A stretch of DNA of 64,000 nt from Flavobacteriaceae bacterium. Its GTDB lineage: Bacteria > Bacteroidota > Bacteroidia > Flavobacteriales > Flavobacteriaceae. Shown one piece after another: positions 46,914 to 54,668 of the stretch. The first letter of the stretch is position 1. Every line of letters begins with the position of its first letter. The stretch is taken from NCBI GenBank assembly GCA_029243385.1, contig JAQWSC010000001.1:45515-109514 (forward strand), in the 5' to 3' direction. The translations under genes and the position numbers were made by a program. The notes under the pieces were generated by a model, which saw only the letters and a list, made by a program, of their open reading frames with translations, was not told the origin of the DNA and searched no databases.

Positions 46914-47783
46914 GTGTCGTTTTCTCGCCAACAGGGTATTTTGAAGGAGCATGGCAATGGTCATGGGACCTACTCCACCCGGAACGGGTGTAATGTAACT
47001 GGCTTTTTCTTTAACCGCCTCAAAATCTACATCACCTGTAATGACATAGCCTTTGGGGTGGTTTGTGTCGGGAACACGGGTAATTCCAACATCAATAATT
47101 ACGGCGTCTTTTTTAATCATATCGGCCGTTAAAAAATTGGGAACTCCCAAAGCCGAAATCACGATATCAGCCTCACGGGTGTATTGTTCGATATTTTGAG
47201 TACGGCTATGGGTAAGCGTAACGGTAGCGTTACCCGGATTTCCTTTGCGGCTCATCAATATACTCATCGGACGCCCTACAATGTGACTGCGACCTATTAC
47301 CACGGTGTGCTTTCCTTGCGTATCGACTTCGTAGCGCTTGAGCAACTCCATAATCCCATAGGGCGTAGCGGGAATAAAGGTTTCCATATCCAGTGCCATT
47401 TTCCCAAAATTGGTGGGATGAAAACCGTCAACATCTTTGTCGGGGTCAACAGCCATAAGTACCTTTTCTTCGTTGATATGTTTGGGCAAAGGCAACTGAA
47501 CGATAAATCCATCGATATTGGGATCGTTGTTGAGTTGGTCGATTTGATCCAATAAAGTCTCTTCAGAGGTAGCTTCATCAAGATGAATGAGCGTGGATTC
47601 AAACCCGATACGTTCACAGGAGCGCACCTTACTGCCTACATAGGTAAGACTGGCGCCATCCTGTCCTACCAAAACAGCCGCCAAATGCGGAGTGCGTTCG
47701 CCGCGCGATTTCATTTGGCTTACTTTATCCGCAATTTCTTCTTTGATTTGATTGGAGGTTTTCTTTCCGTCTAAAAGTATCAT
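46908..47783 (-). CDS. folD: Methylenetetrahydrofolate dehydrogenase/cyclohydrolase
   Basis: Bifunctional one-carbon enzyme: NADP-dependent oxidation of methylene-THF and hydrolysis to 10-formyl-THF (cytoplasm). The 291-residue protein has the catalytic Tyr/Lys region TYVGSKVRSCERIG (about residue 49), IVQLPLPKHIN near 93, VDGFHP near 119, the Rossmann motif VIGRSHIVGRPMSILM near 162 and PVPGGVGPMTIAMLL near 267. The protein end is LLARKRHG, and its stop lies in the right junction of the cassette. It starts 10 bp after ffh on the same strand. Confidence 0.95.
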   Translation of the reverse strand: MILLDGKKTSNQIKEEIADKVSQMKSRGERTPHLAAVLVGQDGASLTYVGSKVRSCERIGFESTLIHLDEATSEETLLDQIDQLNNDPNIDGFIVQLPLPKHINEEKVLMAVDPDKDVDGFHPTNFGKMALDMETFIPATPYGIMELLKRYEVDTQGKHTVVIGRSHIVGRPMSILMSRKGNPGNATVTLTHSRTQNIEQYTREADIVISALGVPNFLTADMIKKDAVIIDVGITRVPDTNHPKGYVITGDVDFEAVKEKASYITPVPGGVGPMTIAMLLQNTLLARKRHG

Positions 47784-47793
47784 ACTTGTTTTT

Positions 47794-49122
47794 TTATCGC
47801 ATTCCTTGCATCATCTGCATGAGCTTGTTGGAACCACCACCCTGCATCATTTTCATCATTTTACTCATTTGCTCAAACTGTTTGAGGAGTTTGTTAACAT
47901 CCTGGATAGTCTGACCCGACCCATTGGCAATTCGTTTTTTACGGCTAGGATTGATCAGTTTGGGTTTGGAGCGTTCTGCGGGAGTCATGGATTGAATCAA
48001 TGCCTCGATATGCTTAAAAGCATCGTCATCGATATCCACATCTTTCATGGCCTTTCCAACGCCGGGAATCATTCCGACCAAATCTTTCATGTTCCCCATT
48101 TTTTTGATTTGTTGGATTTGAGTCAAAAAATCGTCAAAACCAAATTGACTTTTGGCAATTTTTCGGCTCAGTTTTTTAGCTTCTTCCTCATCGTACAAAT
48201 CTTGAGCACGTTCCACAAACGAAATCACATCTCCCATTCCCAAAATACGGTCTGCCATTCGATCAGGATGGAAGACATCAATGGCTTCCATTTTTTCGCC
48301 CGTTCCAATAAATTTAATGGGTTTGTCAACAACAGATTTAATGGACAAAGCCGCTCCTCCTCGTGTATCGCCATCGAGTTTGGTAAGCACTACCCCATCA
48401 AAATTAAGAATATCATTGAATACTTTGGCGGTATTCACGGCATCTTGACCCGTCATGGAATCGACAACAAACAGAGTTTCCTGCGGCTGAATAGTTTGAT
48501 GGATATTAGCAATTTCATCCATCATTTCGGTATCTACGGCCAATCGTCCGGCGGTATCTACAATAATGATGTTGTGACCGTTTTGTTTGGCGTGTTTGAT
48601 GGCATTGGAAGCTATGGAAACTGGGTTTTTGTTTTCGGGTTCCGAAAAAACCTCAACACCAATTGCCTCGCCTACTACGTGCAATTGATCAATCGCTGCG
48701 GGACGATATACATCACAAGCAACCAATAAGGGTTTTTTGGATTTTTTGGTAAGTAAGTAATTTGCCAATTTTCCTGAAAAAGTGGTTTTTCCCGATCCTT
48801 GCAATCCCGCCATTAGAATAACAGAGGGTGTTTTGGAAATATTGATCGGATCCGACGAACCGCCCATAAGTTCGGTCAATTCATCCTTTACAATTTTGGT
48901 GAGCAATTGGCCCGGTTTTAGGGAAGTTAATACCTCCTGACCCAGCGCTTTGTCTTTGACTCTGTTGGTAAATTCTTTGGCAATTTTAAAATTTACGTCG
49001 GCATTCAATAAGGCACGACGAATTTCTTTGGTAGTTTCCGCAACGTTGATTTCAGTAATTCTCCCATGCCCTTTCAGTACATGAAAGGCTTTATCAAGTT
49101 GATTGCTTAAACTATTGAACAT
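47794..49122 (-). CDS. ffh: Signal recognition particle GTPase Ffh
   Basis: Targets ribosomes making membrane proteins to FtsY. The 442-residue protein has the N domain, then the GTPase G domain with GLQGSGKTTFSGKLA (about residue 106), DTAGR (about 189), and TKLDGDTRGGAALS (about 246), and a C-terminal Met-rich M domain (about 330-442, QMSKMMKMMQGG) that binds the SRP RNA. No SRP RNA gene was seen nearby. A TAAATTTG box is 24 bp upstream. Confidence 0.96.
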   Translation of the reverse strand: MFNSLSNQLDKAFHVLKGHGRITEINVAETTKEIRRALLNADVNFKIAKEFTNRVKDKALGQEVLTSLKPGQLLTKIVKDELTELMGGSSDPINISKTPSVILMAGLQGSGKTTFSGKLANYLLTKKSKKPLLVACDVYRPAAIDQLHVVGEAIGVEVFSEPENKNPVSIASNAIKHAKQNGHNIIIVDTAGRLAVDTEMMDEIANIHQTIQPQETLFVVDSMTGQDAVNTAKVFNDILNFDGVVLTKLDGDTRGGAALSIKSVVDKPIKFIGTGEKMEAIDVFHPDRMADRILGMGDVISFVERAQDLYDEEEAKKLSRKIAKSQFGFDDFLTQIQQIKKMGNMKDLVGMIPGVGKAMKDVDIDDDAFKHIEALIQSMTPAERSKPKLINPSRKKRIANGSGQTIQDVNKLLKQFEQMSKMMKMMQGGGSNKLMQMMQGMR

Positions 49123-49146
49123 GTTTTTTTATTTAAAAATAAGCTA

Positions 49147-49154
49147 CAAATTTA
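49147..49154 (-). promoter_or_regulatory. -7 box for ffh-folD
   Basis: On the minus strand TAAATTTG matches TAnnTTTG 24 bp before the ffh ATG. No -33 TTG at the right distance. Confidence 0.4.
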
Positions 49155-49196
49155 AGAATTTCAAAGGAGATTCCTCCATAATTATAGGGTTAGATT

Positions 49197-50075
49197 TTAA
49201 AGGCTTTTATCTTTCATTTTTAAAATAACAAAAGCATGAGGAAAGGTAATGGCTGCTAAAAAGCAAAAGAATATAGACAGTAACTCTTGACCAGTATCTT
49301 TAAGCAGTACGAACAAAACTCCAAGAAGTATCATCGCAAAAAGCCAATACAAAAAAGCCTTTTTGACATACTCAAAGAGTTGACTGTTATTGGAGTCTCC
49401 AAAAAGAAATTGGGATTGTTCTTTAATAGAGGGAATGCTATGCCAAAAAACAAAATAAACCGCAAATGCAACAACTAGTGAACAAAAATAAAATACCGCG
49501 CTCAACAGAACCAGAACAAACAGTTGATAAAGCGCCTGCGAGCGAATTTGATTCTTAACTAAAATTACGCCGACAAGAACTAATAGAATAGTGATAACCA
49601 GTACGAAATGATACCAGAAAAGACCTACTGAATAGCCTGAAAGGTCACTTACAATGGTCTGCACCTCAGTCTGATTGAAATAAAACAACAAGGCAAAAAG
49701 CAAAGCACCGTAGCTAAAGTAAAAGTAGCGTACTTTGGTTGTTGGTTTGCGAAAACAATACGACCAATGTTGCTCACCGAAATGATAGGCACTTAGAAGC
49801 ACGAAAAAAATCAATGCGAAAATAGGAAAAAAATAAAACCCGCTGAATACTACCAAAACAAAAAGCAAGTACAAAATCAAGGATTTTATGTAAGAAAAAT
49901 GGATACGCATCAATTTTGGGTCCTGTAATAAATACAAGTCGTTTGCGCCGTGAATTACCCCAGCAGTCAAAATCATAGCAAATGATATAACTTGCTGTAT
50001 TTTAGAAGGTAATAATAAAGACAGCGCCAAAAAAAGGAAGGTTACCGCTATTGATATATTCTTATTTTTTTTCAT
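49197..50075 (-). CDS. blh: Blh/Brp-type beta-carotene 15,15'-dioxygenase
   Basis: Predicted inner-membrane oxygenase that cleaves beta-carotene into two retinals, the chromophore for the divergent proteorhodopsin. The 292-residue protein is almost entirely hydrophobic, with 7-8 membrane helices. The conserved His blocks expected to bind iron are GVIHGANDLYLL (about 42), AYHFGEQHW (98 and 103), FWHSIPS (about 219) and FPHAFVIL (about 280). It starts 113 bp from the proteorhodopsin start and is read the other way. Carotenoid synthesis genes are not in the window. Identity is firm by motifs and context. Confidence 0.9.
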   Translation of the reverse strand: MKKNKNISIAVTFLFLALSLLLPSKIQQVISFAMILTAGVIHGANDLYLLQDPKLMRIHFSYIKSLILYLLFVLVVFSGFYFFPIFALIFFVLLSAYHFGEQHWSYCFRKPTTKVRYFYFSYGALLFALLFYFNQTEVQTIVSDLSGYSVGLFWYHFVLVITILLVLVGVILVKNQIRSQALYQLFVLVLLSAVFYFCSLVVAFAVYFVFWHSIPSIKEQSQFLFGDSNNSQLFEYVKKAFLYWLFAMILLGVLFVLLKDTGQELLSIFFCFLAAITFPHAFVILKMKDKSL

Positions 50076-50126
50076 AAAAAAGTATGAACACTATAAAATT
50101 AAAGCTAAAAATTTATTAATAATATA

Positions 50127-50155
50127 GTGAATAAATATAATTTTTCATATATTTA
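50127..50155 (+). promoter_or_regulatory. Possible proteorhodopsin promoter
   Basis: GTG (50127-50129), an 18-nt spacer and TATATTTA (50148-50155) resemble the Bacteroidetes promoter with one mismatch in each part. It lies 33 bp before the proteorhodopsin ATG. The AT-rich context lowers confidence. Confidence 0.3.
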
Positions 50156-50188
50156 CTGTAAACAATATTAAAAATATACTATAATATT

Positions 50189-50911
50189 ATGGAAAAATTA
50201 TTTAACATGATTGCATTGGTTCCAAAGATGGCAACTGATGATTACGTAGGGTTTACATTTTTTGTAGGCTGTATGGCAATGATGGCAGCTTCTGCCTTCT
50301 TTTTCCTTTCGTTAAGCTCGTTTGACGGAAAATGGAGAACTTCAGTATTAGTCTCTGGACTTATTACATTCATTGCAGCTGTTCACTATTACTACATGAG
50401 AGATTATTGGGCAGATGTGGGAGAATCTCCAACATTTTTCCGCTATGTAGATTGGATTTTAACTGTGCCACTAATGTGCGTTGAGTTTTATCTTATCTTA
50501 AAAGCAGCGGGAGCTACAAAAAGTTTGTTGTGGAAATTGATCGTTTTATCAGTAATTATGCTAGTAACTGGTTACTGGGGTGAAGCTGTTGCAAGAGATC
50601 AAGCCGCATTTTGGGGACTACTTTCAGGAATCGCTTATTTTGTAATTGTTTATGAAATATGGTTCGGTGGTGCTTCTAAGCTGGCAAAATCTGCTGGTGG
50701 AGCCGTTGAAAGTGCTCATAAAACTTTATGTTGGTTCGTTCTAGTTGGATGGTCTATTTATCCGTTGGGCTATATGCTCGGAACAGACGGATGGTATGAT
50801 TTCCTTCACGTAATTAACCTAGATATGGACGTTGTTTACAACATTGGAGATGCCATTAACAAAATTGGTTTTGGATTGGTAGTGTATAATTTAGCTGCTT
50901 CTTCAAAATAA
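50189..50911 (+). CDS. Proteorhodopsin, green-type proton pump
   Basis: Seven-helix light-driven outward proton pump (inner membrane). The 240-residue protein has the DTE motif of proton pumps: Asp88 (Schiff-base counter-ion), Thr92 and Glu99 (proton donor) in RYVDWILTVPLMCVEFY, a His66 counterpart of the conserved helix-B His, and the retinal Lys225 in INKIGFG. The spectral-tuning position (GPR Leu105) is Met96, a residue usual in flavobacterial green-absorbing forms; chloride or sodium pumps would carry NTQ or NDQ instead. The gene is monocistronic, followed by a hairpin terminator. Confidence 0.96.
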   Translation: MEKLFNMIALVPKMATDDYVGFTFFVGCMAMMAASAFFFLSLSSFDGKWRTSVLVSGLITFIAAVHYYYMRDYWADVGESPTFFRYVDWILTVPLMCVEFYLILKAAGATKSLLWKLIVLSVIMLVTGYWGEAVARDQAAFWGLLSGIAYFVIVYEIWFGGASKLAKSAGGAVESAHKTLCWFVLVGWSIYPLGYMLGTDGWYDFLHVINLDMDVVYNIGDAINKIGFGLVVYNLAASSK

Positions 50912-50935
50912 GAATTACAACCAATTAAACTATTC

Positions 50936-50971
50936 AAAAAAAGGCTGTCTTCATGGACAGTCTTTTTTTTT
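50936..50971 (+). terminator. Terminator after proteorhodopsin
   Basis: GGCTGTC (50943-50949), a loop, and GACAGTC followed by a T-run form a hairpin with one G-U pair, 32 bp after the proteorhodopsin stop. A run of A before the stem would let it act on the minus strand as well, for argS. Confidence 0.75.
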
Positions 50972-52748
50972 ACATTCGTATGGGAACTTCAATTCCTAGA
51001 AGTCCCATTGCACTTTTAATTACCGTAGCTACCTTGTGAGACAATTGAATACGGAATTGTTTAGTAGCGACATCTTCTTCTCCCAAAATAGTGATGTTCT
51101 GATAGAATGAGTTGAAGTTTTTAACCAATTCGTAGGTGTAATTAGCTACGATAGCTGGACTAAACTGTTGCGCTGATGTTTGAATAATTTCTGGATAAGA
51201 TTCCAAAATTTTAATCAACTCTTTCTCCTTAGCATGCAAGGTTTTAACAGCAATTTTCTCGTGGATATCAAACGTACTTTTTCGTAAAATCGACTGAATT
51301 CGTGCGTAAGTGTACTGAATAAAAGGACCTGTATTTCCGTTAAAGTCAACCGATTCTTTGGGATCAAAAAGAATCCGTTTTTTAGGATCCACTTTTAATA
51401 TAAAATATTTGAGCGCTCCCAAACCAATGGTTTCGTAAAGCGATTGTTTTTGAGCGTTGCTAAACCCTTCCAATTTACCCAGCTCGACAGATATGGACTG
51501 TGCAGTTTCAACCATTTCAGTCATCAAAGCATCTGCATCAACAACGGTTCCTTCTCGACTTTTCATTTTTCCTGAAGGCAAATCAACCATCCCATAACTA
51601 AGATGGTACAAATGATCGGCCCATGAATAACCCAGTTTTTTAAGTATTAAAAACAATACTTTAAAGTGATAATCTTGTTCATTACCAACTGTATAAACCA
51701 TACCCGTAATTTCAGGGTTGTCATTTACACGCTGTAATGCTGTTCCAATGTCTTGGGTAATATATACGGAAGTACCATCAGCACGAAGAACAATTTTTTC
51801 ATCCAAGCCATCGTCACTCAAATCAATCCAAACCGAGCCATCTTCTTTTTTAAAAAAGACCCCAGAGTCGAGCCCAGATTGAACCACGACCTTTCCTAAA
51901 ATATAGGTGTCACTTTCATAATAATACGAATCGAAATCAACTCCCATACGATCATAGGTTTTGGAAAAACCATCATATACCCACTGATTCATCATACTCC
52001 AAAGTGAACGCACTTCTTGGTCGTCTTGTTCCCATTGAACCAACATTTGTTGTGCTTGCAAAAGAATCGGAGCTTCTTTTTTGGCTATAACCTCTTCAAT
52101 CCCTTTTTCAACAAGGGCATTGACCTGCTTTTTGTATTCTTTATCAAAAGCTACGTAGTATTTTCCAACCAGTGTATCCCCTTTGATTCCTGAAGAATCG
52201 GGAGTTTCGCCATCACCAAAAAGCTTCCAAGCCAGCATGGACTTACAGATATGAATCCCGCGATCATTGATGATTTGAGTAGAAAGTACACGTTGACCAC
52301 TTGCCTCTAAAATGTGTGTCATAGAAGAACCTAGCAAAATATTTCGAACATGCCCCAAATGGAGGGGTTTGTTGGTATTTGGGGAAGAAAACTCAACCAT
52401 GGTATAAGGACTTTCCGCTGTAACCGAAGAGCATCCATAATCTGCTTGCTGTTGTATTGAATTGAAAAAATCAATGTAGTATGAATCCGCAATGACAAGG
52501 TTTAAAAAACCTTTAACCACATTGAATCGCTCGATTTCATCATGTGTTTCGACCAAATATTCACCGATTTGAGTAGCCAAAGCAACAGGATTCGTTTTTA
52601 CATAACGAAGCAAAGAAAAAACGACGATCGTAGCGTCTCCCTCAAAATCTTTACGAGTGGGTTGTATTTCAATTTCAGGCACAGAAGCCTTAAAAGTTGA
52701 TTCTAAAAAGTCAATTACTGACTCAGAAAGAAGCTGTTGCAAATTCAT
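50970..52748 (-). CDS. argS: Arginyl-tRNA synthetase
   Basis: Charges tRNA-Arg with arginine (class I synthetase). ATG 52748 gives 592 residues starting MNLQQLLSESV; an earlier TTG in frame lies inside a promoter box, so it was rejected. Motifs are EFSSPNTNKPLHLGHVRN (the HIGH-like site, about 121), YHFKVL near 355, and the anticodon-binding C-terminal domain ending LGIEVPIRM. The gene ends against the proteorhodopsin terminator. Confidence 0.96.
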   Translation of the reverse strand: MNLQQLLSESVIDFLESTFKASVPEIEIQPTRKDFEGDATIVVFSLLRYVKTNPVALATQIGEYLVETHDEIERFNVVKGFLNLVIADSYYIDFFNSIQQQADYGCSSVTAESPYTMVEFSSPNTNKPLHLGHVRNILLGSSMTHILEASGQRVLSTQIINDRGIHICKSMLAWKLFGDGETPDSSGIKGDTLVGKYYVAFDKEYKKQVNALVEKGIEEVIAKKEAPILLQAQQMLVQWEQDDQEVRSLWSMMNQWVYDGFSKTYDRMGVDFDSYYYESDTYILGKVVVQSGLDSGVFFKKEDGSVWIDLSDDGLDEKIVLRADGTSVYITQDIGTALQRVNDNPEITGMVYTVGNEQDYHFKVLFLILKKLGYSWADHLYHLSYGMVDLPSGKMKSREGTVVDADALMTEMVETAQSISVELGKLEGFSNAQKQSLYETIGLGALKYFILKVDPKKRILFDPKESVDFNGNTGPFIQYTYARIQSILRKSTFDIHEKIAVKTLHAKEKELIKILESYPEIIQTSAQQFSPAIVANYTYELVKNFNSFYQNITILGEEDVATKQFRIQLSHKVATVIKSAMGLLGIEVPIRM

Positions 52749-52763
52749 TCGTTTTATTTGCGC

Positions 52764-52771
52764 CAAAGATA
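52764..52771 (-). promoter_or_regulatory. -7 box for argS
   Basis: On the minus strand TATCTTTG matches TAnnTTTG, 15 bp before the ATG at 52748. It overlaps the alternative TTG start, which supports the ATG. Confidence 0.5.
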
Positions 52772-52835
52772 CTCAATAAAAAAGTAAAAATATGGGGTGA
52801 AATGCTTGATTTCTGCTATATTTATAATAAAAAAA

Positions 52836-53243
52836 ATGCTGAAAAATGTATCTTATAATGACTCAAAAGTTGAAGAGCAGATTAGCAATCAAGTTGGAAA
52901 ACCTTTCACACTACTTAAAAGAATTGAATTAGGAGGTATCGGGTCTCCTAAACTTGAAATTGTGGCTTGCAGCAAAGAAATCAATAACCTCTTGCTTTTG
53001 GATCACAACACCAACATATGTAATATTGAACTCCGACCCAAAGGTATCATTGTTCGATTTCGATCGTTATTGGAAACCTATGCGTTAGTTGTTCCTTATT
53101 ACAAATTGGTTTTGTTTAAGGGCAAATCAAATGAATATTCAATTTATAAGGATCATTTTGTCATTAAAATAAAGGCTGACAAACCTACTATTATTTTGTT
53201 TTTTAAGAAGATAATGAAACAAAAACACGCTTTTTCGACTTAA
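52836..53243 (+). CDS. Conserved hypothetical protein (135 aa)
   Basis: Starting at ATG 52836, this is a small, basic protein (MLKNVSYND...) with no signal peptide or membrane segment. Its blocks KVEEQISNQVGKPFTLLKR and EIVACSKEINNLLLLDHNTNICNIELRPKGIIV look conserved and soluble, with mostly beta-strand character; I recall similar proteins in other Flavobacteriaceae but know no function. The frame extends 13 codons upstream, but those residues have no such pattern. It is divergent from argS and 55 bp before the RDD gene. Confidence 0.65.
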   Translation: MLKNVSYNDSKVEEQISNQVGKPFTLLKRIELGGIGSPKLEIVACSKEINNLLLLDHNTNICNIELRPKGIIVRFRSLLETYALVVPYYKLVLFKGKSNEYSIYKDHFVIKIKADKPTIILFFKKIMKQKHAFST

Positions 53244-53271
53244 AAATGATTTAAATTCAATTAATTAAATG

Positions 53272-53279
53272 TAAGTTTG
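53272..53279 (+). promoter_or_regulatory. -7 box before the RDD gene
   Basis: TAAGTTTG matches TAnnTTTG. It ends only 1 bp before the first ATG (53281), so transcription would start inside that codon. The next in-frame ATG at 53299 is then the usable start. Confidence 0.5.
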
Positions 53280-53298
53280 TATGAATAATGCCCCAAAC

Positions 53299-53751
53299 AT
53301 GACCTCAAACAATCAAAACTCTAAGATTATCTTATCTGTTGCTCCCTACTACAAAAGGCTTGGAGCTTTTTTGTTTCAGCTACTACTCTCCTTAATTCCT
53401 ATATTTTTAATTGCTTACTTGTTAGGGTATAACTTCTCAGATTTTATAGAAAATATTGCTTTGTTTGCGCTTGGGCTCATTTTCATAGGAGTGTGTTCTT
53501 CAGGGTTGGGTGTTATTTTATATCCTGTATACCAGGGCAATATTGGACATAAATTATTCAATTTAAAAGTTGTTGATGCTGATACAGGACTATCTATTCA
53601 TTCCCCATCTCATGGAGCCTTACGAGGGTTTTTAAAAGTTTGTTTAGTTCCTCTTCTAATTCCAATTTTAATTATTTTTATAAATAAAAAACGTCAAACT
53701 TTGTGGGATAAAATGAGCAACACAAGAGTTGTGTGCGAAAAGAACCCTTAA
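53299..53751 (+). CDS. RDD-family membrane protein
   Basis: A small integral membrane protein (150 residues from ATG 53299) with helices near residues ~20-42, ~55-80 and ~115-135 and the RDD signature at the first helix (YYKRLGAFLFQ, with conserved Arg). RDD proteins are poorly characterised; some take part in ion or drug transport. The start is moved from 53281 to 53299 because a promoter box sits at 53272-53279. Its stop overlaps that of the convergent ctlX-like gene by 4 bp. Confidence 0.75.
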   Translation: MTSNNQNSKIILSVAPYYKRLGAFLFQLLLSLIPIFLIAYLLGYNFSDFIENIALFALGLIFIGVCSSGLGVILYPVYQGNIGHKLFNLKVVDADTGLSIHSPSHGALRGFLKVCLVPLLIPILIIFINKKRQTLWDKMSNTRVVCEKNP

Positions 53752-54668
53752 AATATTTCAGCCATCATACAACGAACACTGCCTCCCCCACAAAGCTCAA
53801 TAGTGGGTATTGGAATAGAAATCAATTGGGTGCGTTTGGATAGTGTTTGAATTTGTTTTGGCTGCAAGGAGTCAAAAGCCGATTGACTCATTACCAGAAT
53901 TGGGCCCGAACTTCCTAAAAGCTGCAACATATTTCCGGCAAAAAGCTGGGTTTGAGATTCTGTAATCGCAATAATTTCTTTACCGCTATTTTTTAAAATA
54001 GACACCAAGTGCTTTCGCTCTTTTTTGTCATCAATAGCCTCCAAACAAACCACGGCAAAATCTTTCCCTACACTCATCATTACGTTGGTATGGTAAATGG
54101 CCAATCGCTCACCATTCAAAGATTGAAAGGCGGTAAATATAACGGGCGTGTATTCAAAATCTTCGCAAAACTCTATAAATAGTTCCTCGTGAGATCGAGG
54201 GGATAGAGCACAATAGGCAATACAATTTTCACGATCCAACACCATCGATCCTGTGCCCTCTAAATACACCTGGTCTTCTTCAGCGGAAGTATAGTCGATT
54301 ACATCATTAAAAGTCACTCCTTGATTCTCTATTGCTTCCAAAACGCGATCGCTTCGTTCCATTCTTCGATTGGGAGCAAACATCGGGTAAACCGCAATTT
54401 TGTGATTTTCATGAAAAGAAATCCAATTGTTTGGGAAAAGAGCATCCGGAGTATCTGGCTCTTCGGTATCTTGGATTACAGTGACGCGAATTCCATGCGA
54501 ATTGAGTATTAAGACCATCTCATCAAACTCGGTATGCGCCAATGTCGCAATTTGGTCGTCGGAAAGCGTTGCTATGTTATTCTGATAGTAATTATTGACT
54601 GATGTTTGTTCATTCTTTCGAAACCGAAAAGGACGAACCATTAAAATATGTTGCGTTAACTGTTTCAT
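53748..54668 (-). CDS. CtlX-type citrulline/arginine-modifying hydrolase
   Basis: A 306-residue protein of the guanidine-modifying (arginine deiminase/amidinotransferase) fold. Blocks are PDALFPNNWISFH near residue 75, YLEGTGSMVLDR near 137, and HTNVMMSVG near 200 (catalytic His). The nucleophilic Cys is near the C-terminus in CGGGSVRCMMAEIF. The pattern matches the CtlX citrulline hydrolase group. The ATG at 54668 overlaps the stop of the preceding gene by 4 bp (ATGA), so the two are translationally coupled. An 11-codon upstream extension is read through that overlap and lacks similarity. Substrate is not proven. Confidence 0.82.
   Translation of the reverse strand: MKQLTQHILMVRPFRFRKNEQTSVNNYYQNNIATLSDDQIATLAHTEFDEMVLILNSHGIRVTVIQDTEEPDTPDALFPNNWISFHENHKIAVYPMFAPNRRMERSDRVLEAIENQGVTFNDVIDYTSAEEDQVYLEGTGSMVLDRENCIAYCALSPRSHEELFIEFCEDFEYTPVIFTAFQSLNGERLAIYHTNVMMSVGKDFAVVCLEAIDDKKERKHLVSILKNSGKEIIAITESQTQLFAGNMLQLLGSSGPILVMSQSAFDSLQPKQIQTLSKRTQLISIPIPTIELCGGGSVRCMMAEIF

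Noticed and set aside
50189..50911. Rhodopsin as a chloride or sodium pump
   Set aside because: The motif is DTE, not NTQ or NDQ, so a proton pump is expected.
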